Positions 8,125 to 14,447 of a stretch of 36,561 nucleotides of DNA are shown one piece after another. The stretch is taken from assembly GCA_001701115.1 (NCBI GenBank), contig DAAJ01000091.1, positions 1 to 36,561 of the forward strand, read 5' to 3'. Below the pieces are notes generated by a model, which saw nothing but the letters and a program-made list of their open reading frames with translations, searched no databases and was not told the origin of the DNA. Position numbers and translations under genes: made by a program. The DNA is from Bacteroidales bacterium GP2. GTDB lineage: Bacteria; Bacteroidota; Bacteroidia; Bacteroidales; Muribaculaceae. Each line of letters starts with the position of its first letter. Within the stretch, counting starts at the first letter, position 1.

Positions 8125-8971
8125 CGAGCCCGAAATTGATGTTAAACAGATTGAATTTGAAATTTGCTCCACTGCTTGTGCGAGAACCCTCGACAACTCC
8201 GTCAGTGAGCTGCTTTTCATGGTTAACGCTCAACCCAAATACTCCAAAAGAGACGTTAAAGCTGACATTCTCCATGATGAAAACGCATACACCCGGACTA
8301 AAATTGAGTGAAACAGAGGTGGAGTTTGTCCTTGTGTCACGCAGCTCACCATCATAATATCGTTTGAAACGTGACGATCCACTGCCGAAACTCAAGTCCA
8401 CATCATTGAACACACCAAATCGTTTCATAGATGACAGCCCGACATAAGTGCGATAGAAAACTCCGATAGAATATGAATTGGAGAAGTAGCTAACATCTTT
8501 CAAAGAGAAATTCATGTCCTCGTCGATATCGACTGTAAGCCCTCCAAGTGAAGCCTGACCTTTGGTATAATTGAATTTAAGACCTATGCTCTGGTTATTG
8601 CCTATGAAGTATCCTACCGATGGCTTAATGGAATATAGCTTCCCTTTAAAAGTGAAATCCTTTATAGCGTTTAAAATCTGCACATCATCGCTATTGAACT
8701 CCCCGTAACTTGCCATAAGCCCGAAAGTCCACTGCCCTTTCGGTATGAAAAGGAAGTTGAACAGACCTCGGTCATACCGCCCGAAATTCCTTTGCGGCAA
8801 AATCATGCTGACAGTGTCGCGCCCAACAATCACTTTTTCATTAAGTATAGCCGCATCAGGATCAGGTCCAAATTCAGAATACACCGCGGTTGTGTCAATC
8901 TCCTGCGCCTGCACCGCTGCTGGCAGCGCAACGGCAAGAAGTAAAAATATGCGTAAAATAACTTTCTTCAT
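8111..8971 (-). CDS. Outer-membrane beta-barrel protein, paralogue of the upstream gene
   Basis: A 286-residue exported protein with signal peptide 1-23 (ending VQAQ) and alternating amphipathic strands typical of a small beta-barrel. After a linker of about 45 residues it carries FIPKGQWTFGLMASYGEF, also found almost unchanged in the adjacent 248-residue protein. Further shared blocks are a YFIG/YCFK-DN...G-KF-YT region, an RFGVFNDV block, and a C-terminal ANFKFNLFNINFG. The pair arose by duplication. I recognise no named family; a surface structural, anchoring or pore role alongside the neighbouring lipoproteins is inferred. It sits 6 bases after its paralogue and overlaps the PCMD gene. 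Confidence 0.75.
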   Translation of the reverse strand: MKKVILRIFLLLAVALPAAVQAQEIDTTAVYSEFGPDPDAAILNEKVIVGRDTVSMILPQRNFGRYDRGLFNFLFIPKGQWTFGLMASYGEFNSDDVQILNAIKDFTFKGKLYSIKPSVGYFIGNNQSIGLKFNYTKGQASLGGLTVDIDEDMNFSLKDVSYFSNSYSIGVFYRTYVGLSSMKRFGVFNDVDLSFGSGSSRFKRYYDGELRDTRTNSTSVSLNFSPGVCVFIMENVSFNVSFGVFGLSVNHEKQLTDGVVEGSRTSSGANFKFNLFNINFGLGVHI

Positions 8972-8977
8972 AATACC

Positions 8978-9724
8978 TCAGAGATAAAACACACATCCGA
9001 ATGACACGGAGAAAAGGTTGATTTTGAAATTGGCGTGGCGGCTCTTGCGGTGCGCCACATAGATGCGGTCGGTTGTTGACTTGGTGTCCGTATATCCAAA
9101 ACCAAGCACACCGATATTCACCTCAATAGCCGAGTAGTTGTTTAGGAACATCACCATGCCCGGAGTAAGACCGATATTAAGGCTGAAGTTACGCTCAAAT
9201 GTTCCGGTAAAATCCTCCCCGGAACCATTGGTAAGCTTGCTCTGCCCTCCACCCAGCTCTAACTGGACTTCATTGAACATTCCAAACCTCATGCCGCTTC
9301 CGAGTGAAATATAGTTGCGGAAAACAGCCGTACCGTAATAGTTGGATGTAATTGCAAACAAGTGGTCGGCATCATAGGTGGTTTCGCTGTCAAGAATGAC
9401 CGAGGCACTGTTGAGCCGTGCCCTTGAGCGGGTGTAACTGAATTTGCCACCAGCCGCAAGGTTGTCCTTGAAACAATACATAAGAGTAGGACTCACCTTA
9501 AACGAATATGTGTCGCCATTTATACTCTCCACTATAAGAAACTGGTAATTGTCCTGGTTGCTCTGGGAATAGTTGACACTGACTCCAGTAATCCATTGTC
9601 CTTTCGGAATAAAGGAAACTTGCTCAAGCCCTCTCTTGAAAGGCTCCTGCGCAGTTGCCACCAACGGTGCAGCCATAGCCGCAACCATTGCCAATGCCGC
9701 AAAATATTTTCGGAGTAAGTTCAT
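8978..9724 (-). CDS. Outer-membrane beta-barrel protein (first of a tandem pair)
   Basis: A 248-residue exported protein with signal peptide about 1-26 (ending ATAQ). It is rich in short alternating strands and Gly/Asn turns. Landmarks shared with the downstream paralogue are FIPKGQWITGVSVNYS near the mature N-terminus, DNLAAGGKFSYT, a FRNYISLGSGMRFGMFNEV block, and ANFKINLFSVSFG close to the end. It lacks the extra linker of about 40 residues present in the paralogue. The protein ends in VFYL rather than the usual terminal Phe. It lies 28 bases after the DUF4493 lipoprotein gene in the same leftward unit. Function is unknown; outer-membrane location is inferred. Confidence 0.75.
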   Translation of the reverse strand: MNLLRKYFAALAMVAAMAAPLVATAQEPFKRGLEQVSFIPKGQWITGVSVNYSQSNQDNYQFLIVESINGDTYSFKVSPTLMYCFKDNLAAGGKFSYTRSRARLNSASVILDSETTYDADHLFAITSNYYGTAVFRNYISLGSGMRFGMFNEVQLELGGGQSKLTNGSGEDFTGTFERNFSLNIGLTPGMVMFLNNYSAIEVNIGVLGFGYTDTKSTTDRIYVAHRKSRHANFKINLFSVSFGCVFYL

Positions 9725-9752
9725 TTATTATTGTGATAATGATTTTGAATGT

Positions 9753-12272
9753 TTAATATGAAAACGCGAGTTCATCTACCCAAAGGGAGCTTCCCACGCT
9801 CGTTGACGTCTTAGGATCGCTTACAGTGACAAGCGCTTGAGTCTCATGCTCTATCGAGCCGACATCAGGCGATGCGGCAACCATAACTTTTATTCTCACA
9901 GCTTTTTCGCCGAAAAATTCATAATCGAGCGGCACGGTAAAAGCTGTGTAGCTGAGAGCCGGCTTCAAGTATCCTTCACCGACAGACAATACTTTGCCAT
10001 CCTTGCCAAGCACCTCAACCCTCACATAGCCTTGCTGGGAACTGCCGGGCACAACCGGGACAAAACGGTAGACCCCATTGAGCGCCGCCGGACGCGAAGT
10101 GAAGGAGATTCCTTCATTATACACTTCCGTCATAGTAGCATTATCCCACTTGTATGAGCCAAGGAATATCTTGCCTACCGACTTGTATTTTATATCCGGA
10201 ATGCTCCTGCTATATTTCACATAAGGCTGACTCTCCTGAAGGTAATCCTTAATGGGAGCACCATCGTTGTCGAAAGCGACATTGTCAATCCTAACCGCAT
10301 AGGAGGTTCCCCCATACGCTTCTTCCGCCTCAACAGTACGCACTGAGGGGATTACATACCAGGTATTGATATTTTTTGAACGCAGATTAAATGTTTTCGC
10401 GTTCACATTAGCCCAACCCTGAGGCACCGTGAAATAGAAATCGGCATAATTCTGGAGGTTGAAAATCTCAACGATATTCTGTGAATACCTTCCACCGCTC
10501 AGCATTTTCTTATAATCGGTGTACTTATTCACATACTCCTCAAAACTTCCATTAGGTATATCCACGACGCCCTCCGTAACGACCTGCACCTCCGGAGTGA
10601 AATCTCCGGCGACAGGATTGCTCATCACAGTTGCCTTGAAGCGGTATGCAGTCTTCTCCTTTAGCCCCGAAATTATAATCTCGCCATTTTCTTCATCACG
10701 GTTAATCTGGACCGTCAATTCATTACCTGCATATATCTTGGCAAGACGGGTAATAGTTTTCTTCAGCGCTTCATCCTTAGGCACTATACGCACAACAGCC
10801 TTAAGCGCGAATGCATCCACTTCTATATCAAATTCCGGAGAAATCCTTTTTAATTCCGTTTCAACCCTCACAACCCCATTGTAAAGCAACCGAAGGGTCA
10901 TAGGCGCGGTTCCAGCGGGCACCTTAAAATCCACACGATAGGTATTAGCCTCATTCTCCACCGGCTCAATTGATGAAACAGGAATTTGCCTCCACTCCTG
11001 TCCGTCCATAATTGACAGCCCGAGAGTATTTTTCGGGTCTGAATCACAGAACACCTTTATAGAAGCCTCGTCAATGCCTACCACCGGTGAAGAAATTGAC
11101 AGCAAACTTACCTCCGCTCCTTTAAGATCCACTTTAAGCGATACGGGAGATGATGACTTTCCATCTACAGTCACAGCTTGCAAGGTAAAACTATCCGGAA
11201 GCCCATCAGTGTCCCTAAGATGAGGGATTAGCTCCGTGAAATCTATAGTAATGTCCTCACCTTTCACAACCTTAAGACCAAGATTTGTGAGCGCTGAGAG
11301 GTCCTTTCCTGATAAAATATCAATCTCAGCAAGCCACCCTTGTTGTATAAGGGACGGCGCAATCGTGGTAAGAAGAAGATGGGAAAGGGATGCCGCCGGA
11401 ACTGTCATAACCAGCGGATTAGCCGGTTTCTGACCTTCAATTATGTTAATAGGCGCATCAGACACAAACCCGTCACACTTTACCACCGGCATCGGGGAAT
11501 TTACAAATTCGGGAGACAGGGTAATTGAAATATCATCAGCCTTAACCTCTGCATCAAACGATACAGTTACTACGGGGGTATCGGTATCAGTATTATCGAC
11601 ACTCACCTCTATAGGGAACCATGTGCCGGCTTTTGCATCATCAACCTGAGTTATGACAAACTCACACTTCCTGCCGTCCGGCATTGTAAGCGACATTCCG
11701 AGATAGATATTCCCAGGCTTGAGATAAGCGTACCTTGTTTCATTCTTAGGATATGATATATAGCACCCACCGGAGCTATGCAACCACATGGAACACTCCG
11801 GGAAATATTCTTTCACGGAATCCGCATATCGGACAACAACAAGGGTATTAGCAAGATGGCAGTCTATAGGCAAATCCTCTTCCTTCCCGTCCTCAAGCAC
11901 GCATGAAGCACTGCCATAATAATAAGGTGTGTCAAATCCTTCAACAAGCGGCGAGCCATAACATGCCTCAACCTTGTATGTGCCTGGCAGGATAGCCTCC
12001 ACCGGGAAATAGGTAGAGAACGGATTCCAGGTAGCGGAGTACATACCGTCCGCCGATTCTACAGTCAAGGTAAAATCATCTGCGGATGGAACATCAGCAA
12101 GGGTAGTCGTAATATCCGGATTTGCCACAGACACCACCTCGGGACTAACCGTGAGAACCGGAATAATTCTCCCGGCACCAACCTGGCTGCCGACGGGGTC
12201 AGAAGAACAGCCTGAAAAACTCCAGACAATAAAGCACAGTGCAAATATTATGTAGGCGCGAACAGTTCGCAT
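9753..12272 (-). CDS. Large DUF4493 surface lipoprotein with PCMD-like C-terminus
   Basis: An 839-residue lipoprotein; the signal is residues 1-21 with lipid-modified Cys22 in SFSGCSSD. Residues of about 40-250 match the DUF4493 domain of Bacteroidota surface proteins, including the YKVEACYGSPLVEGFDTPYYYG stretch broken over 99-120. The middle (about 260-565) holds repeated beta-sandwich-like segments. The end (about 571-839, from DIPNGSFEEY) resembles PCMD domains. It is the first gene of the leftward cluster and probably its main surface-exposed component. The role is unknown: carbohydrate or matrix binding is suggested by the domains and the nearby sulfatase, and a fimbria-like or adhesin role is also possible. 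Confidence 0.8.
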   Translation of the reverse strand: MRTVRAYIIFALCFIVWSFSGCSSDPVGSQVGAGRIIPVLTVSPEVVSVANPDITTTLADVPSADDFTLTVESADGMYSATWNPFSTYFPVEAILPGTYKVEACYGSPLVEGFDTPYYYGSASCVLEDGKEEDLPIDCHLANTLVVVRYADSVKEYFPECSMWLHSSGGCYISYPKNETRYAYLKPGNIYLGMSLTMPDGRKCEFVITQVDDAKAGTWFPIEVSVDNTDTDTPVVTVSFDAEVKADDISITLSPEFVNSPMPVVKCDGFVSDAPINIIEGQKPANPLVMTVPAASLSHLLLTTIAPSLIQQGWLAEIDILSGKDLSALTNLGLKVVKGEDITIDFTELIPHLRDTDGLPDSFTLQAVTVDGKSSSPVSLKVDLKGAEVSLLSISSPVVGIDEASIKVFCDSDPKNTLGLSIMDGQEWRQIPVSSIEPVENEANTYRVDFKVPAGTAPMTLRLLYNGVVRVETELKRISPEFDIEVDAFALKAVVRIVPKDEALKKTITRLAKIYAGNELTVQINRDEENGEIIISGLKEKTAYRFKATVMSNPVAGDFTPEVQVVTEGVVDIPNGSFEEYVNKYTDYKKMLSGGRYSQNIVEIFNLQNYADFYFTVPQGWANVNAKTFNLRSKNINTWYVIPSVRTVEAEEAYGGTSYAVRIDNVAFDNDGAPIKDYLQESQPYVKYSRSIPDIKYKSVGKIFLGSYKWDNATMTEVYNEGISFTSRPAALNGVYRFVPVVPGSSQQGYVRVEVLGKDGKVLSVGEGYLKPALSYTAFTVPLDYEFFGEKAVRIKVMVAASPDVGSIEHETQALVTVSDPKTSTSVGSSLWVDELAFSY

Positions 12273-12353
12273 AAGTCTATCACTATCAAGGTGCTATATC
12301 AGCCAAGTGCATATTTTGCCGATAAGCGGATTTTGCAGTTTTTAAAACGGTTG

Positions 12354-12361
12354 TAAAGATA
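12354..12361 (-). promoter_or_regulatory. Possible -7 box for the leftward lipoprotein/sulfatase operon
   Basis: On the minus strand this reads TATCTTTA, one base off TAnnTTTG, about 80 bases before the ATG at 12272. It is the best candidate I see for the cluster. Between it and the gene lie two direct copies of ATTTTGC (12313-12319 and 12330-12336), a possible regulator site. Weak. Confidence 0.3.
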
Positions 12362-12437
12362 CGTTTAATTTGCAAGAGAATCGGAAGGCGTCACCTTAAA
12401 ATAAGTTAAGCGAGTACGTGTGCATCATTATATAATA

Positions 12438-12445
12438 TAACTTTG
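12438..12445 (+). promoter_or_regulatory. Bacteroidota -7 promoter box for the DUF4923 gene
   Basis: TAACTTTG exactly matches TAnnTTTG and ends 6 bases before the ATG at 12452, so the predicted transcript start is within about 3 bases of the start codon. The upstream in-frame TTG at 12443 lies inside this box and is therefore not a plausible translation start. Confidence 0.6.
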
Positions 12446-12451
12446 CGCATT

Positions 12452-13054
12452 ATGAAGAAATTAGTATTGATTATCGCCATCGCGCTCGGATGCGTGACAG
12501 GTGCAAGCGCACAATCGCTTGATTTAAAGGGAATGTTAGGCAACCTCATTTCCAGTGACAAACTTACAGTAGAGAAAATAGCGGGCACATGGAACTATAA
12601 CGCTCCCGCGGTGTCCTTCAAAAGCGACAATCTGCTGAAAAAAGCCGGTGGCGCAGCCGCTTCATCGTCCATAGAGTCCAAACTGGCTCCTTATTACCAG
12701 AAAGCGGGACTTACAAAAGTGGTAATTACAATAGCTGCAGACAGCACTTTTACCATGAAGCTGAACAAAACGACCCTGAAAGGCACCATTTCTGCTGTTA
12801 CCGACGAGAAATCCCAAGCCAACTTCATTTTCAACTTCAAAGTCGGCGGCAAACTTCCTATCGGCAAAATGGACACTTATGTCACTAAAAGCGGCACAGG
12901 CACTCTAAGCATCATGTTTGATGTCACCAAGCTCGTTGCCATTGTTGAGAAAGCCGGAGCTGTGACAAAAAGCAGCGCTATAAGCGGAGTAACAAAAATA
13001 CTACAGGGATATGACGGCGTGTGTGCCGGGTTTAAACTATCCAAAAGCAAGTAA
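12452..13054 (+). CDS. DUF4923 family exported protein
   Basis: A 200-residue secreted or periplasmic protein that I assign to DUF4923, a family of unknown function common in Bacteroidales. Signal peptide of about 21 residues (MKKLVLIIAIALGCVTG then ASAQ). The mature part opens with a helix (SLDLKGMLGNLIS) and contains the typical GTWNYNAPAVSFKSDNLL segment followed by a lipocalin-like or small beta-rich domain. The start is the ATG immediately before KKLVL; the in-frame TTG upstream overlaps the promoter. The glycosyltransferase gene follows after 8 bases, so the two are probably one unit. Confidence 0.8.
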   Translation: MKKLVLIIAIALGCVTGASAQSLDLKGMLGNLISSDKLTVEKIAGTWNYNAPAVSFKSDNLLKKAGGAAASSSIESKLAPYYQKAGLTKVVITIAADSTFTMKLNKTTLKGTISAVTDEKSQANFIFNFKVGGKLPIGKMDTYVTKSGTGTLSIMFDVTKLVAIVEKAGAVTKSSAISGVTKILQGYDGVCAGFKLSKSK

Positions 13055-13062
13055 AGCCTTGG

Positions 13063-13884
13063 ATGCTTACTGCATCAGTTGTCACTTTCCACACCCATGA
13101 TGATGAACTGCGGGCATGCCTGCATGCCCTGCAGGAAAGCTGTGTGTCAAAAATCATAGTCATAGACAATGCATCGGAGGATAGAATCCGGTGCATTGTT
13201 TCTGATTTCAGCAAAGCCGAGTACATGCCGAGCAGAAACACCGGTTACGGTGCCGGGCACAACAAAGGGCTGAGTGCCGCAGAAGATGCCGGCGCAGATT
13301 ACCACCTTGTGCTTAACTCTGATGTTGCATTTTCACCGGAGGATATTTCTGAACTGGCAAGGCATATGGAAAATGACAGTGAGATAGGGCTGGTTCATCC
13401 GCGCTTAAAAGACGCTGATGGCAATGACTTATTCACAAGCAGGCTTCTGCCAACACCTTTTGACGTTTTCATACGCCGTTTTATGCCACGTTCATGGTTC
13501 ACCGACAGAAGAAACCGCTATCTGTTAAAGCACCTTGACCATGACAAACCCCACAATATTCCCTACCACCAAGGGAGTTTCCTGCTGCTAAGGATGAAAG
13601 CTATTGCTGAGTGCGGCAAATTCGACGAGCGTTTTTTCATGTATCCGGAGGATATAGACCTATGCCGTCGGATACACAGGAGATACAAAACTTTATATGT
13701 CCCTTCGCCAGTTGCAGTGCACTACCATCGAGCCGCCTCCTATAAATCTTGGCGGATGCTATGGATACATATCACAAATATGATACGTTATTTCAATAAA
13801 TGGGGATGGTGTAGAGACATTGAGCGCAAACAAACAAACGCCCGGCTGCTACAGCCCCAAAAGCAAAAAAGCGATTCCCAATGA
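13063..13884 (+). CDS. GT2 family glycosyltransferase (rhamnosyltransferase-like)
   Basis: A 273-residue cytoplasmic GT-A glycosyltransferase. IDNAS (35-39) and RNTGYGAGHNKG (58-69) form the nucleotide-sugar site, and NSD (85-87) takes the place of the metal-binding DxD. A later MYPEDIDLCRR block is typical of the WbbL/RfbF rhamnosyltransferase subgroup, which builds O-antigen or cell-surface polysaccharide. The donor sugar is not certain. It lies outside any polysaccharide cluster and 8 bases after the DUF4923 gene. Its last codons (KSDSQ and the TGA) form a perfect terminator hairpin, so the 3' end of the coding sequence also works as the transcript end. Confidence 0.87.
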   Translation: MLTASVVTFHTHDDELRACLHALQESCVSKIIVIDNASEDRIRCIVSDFSKAEYMPSRNTGYGAGHNKGLSAAEDAGADYHLVLNSDVAFSPEDISELARHMENDSEIGLVHPRLKDADGNDLFTSRLLPTPFDVFIRRFMPRSWFTDRRNRYLLKHLDHDKPHNIPYHQGSFLLLRMKAIAECGKFDERFFMYPEDIDLCRRIHRRYKTLYVPSPVAVHYHRAASYKSWRMLWIHITNMIRYFNKWGWCRDIERKQTNARLLQPQKQKSDSQ

Positions 13885-13895
13885 GAATCGCTTTT
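13867..13895. terminator. Bidirectional terminator built into the glycosyltransferase stop codon
   Basis: A perfect 11-bp stem, AAAAGCGATTC (13867-13877) with GAATCGCTTTT (13885-13895), has a 7-base loop CCAATGA that contains the TGA stop of the + strand gene. T-rich tails follow on both strands, the longer on the minus strand. It sits between convergent genes and should serve both. Confidence 0.85.
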
Positions 13896-13934
13896 GCTGT
13901 TGTTTAGTAGATAAATGTGTGTATTGGAAGCTTG

Positions 13935-14411
13935 TTATTGTGTCTGAATCGAAGGGTGAATCTTTAAAACACCTAACTCGTCGGATTCAGAAGGAGTCGG
14001 AATCAAGTCAGCGGATGCTACTACAATCACATCAGTCGCGCTGTATGCAACAGCCGGAGTACACCCCTCTTCAGCAACCATCATGCGCATCGAAAGCACA
14101 TGCTTTCCAGTGGCAAAAGTTTCAGGTTCAAACGTCACACCGAAAGGAGCAATGTCTGACGCACCAATAACCCAACCATCAAGACCGTAAACAACGGAAG
14201 TGATTGCGGCTTTAGCACCTTCGCGCAAAGGGGTTGCAGAGACTGAAGTAATTTCAAATTCTTCGTCCTGAACAATATACAGCTTACCGTCTACCATAAC
14301 GCCTCCAGAATAGGAAGCCTCGATGTCGACCATAGGAAGATCGTCATCATCGCTGCACGAACTGAATGCAAGCATCAGAAGCGCGGGAAGAAAAAATATC
14401 AACTTCTTCAT
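13935..14411 (-). CDS. Small lipoprotein with acidic surface-export-like motif
   Basis: A 158-residue lipoprotein of no recognised family. Residues 1-18 are the signal and Cys19 begins CSDDDD. Acidic residues right after the lipid-bearing Cys resemble the Bacteroidota lipoprotein export signal, so a cell-surface position is likely. The rest is a predicted small all-beta domain (ITSVSATPLREGAKAAITSVVYGLDG and so on over about 50-80), of the size of an immunoglobulin-like fold. It lies 36 bases after clpB with no promoter box in the gap, so it may be read from the clpB transcript. The bidirectional hairpin ends it. Confidence 0.7.
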   Translation of the reverse strand: MKKLIFFLPALLMLAFSSCSDDDDLPMVDIEASYSGGVMVDGKLYIVQDEEFEITSVSATPLREGAKAAITSVVYGLDGWVIGASDIAPFGVTFEPETFATGKHVLSMRMMVAEEGCTPAVAYSATDVIVVASADLIPTPSESDELGVLKIHPSIQTQ

Positions 14412-14447
14412 AATGGTTTTCGATATTTGCTGTTAGTAACTAAGTAA

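Noticed and set aside
8125..8220. N-terminal extension or frameshift fusion of the PCMD lipoprotein
   Set aside because: The extra residues are an out-of-frame reading of the upstream barrel gene, which is intact; an internal GTG start explains the data without a frameshift.
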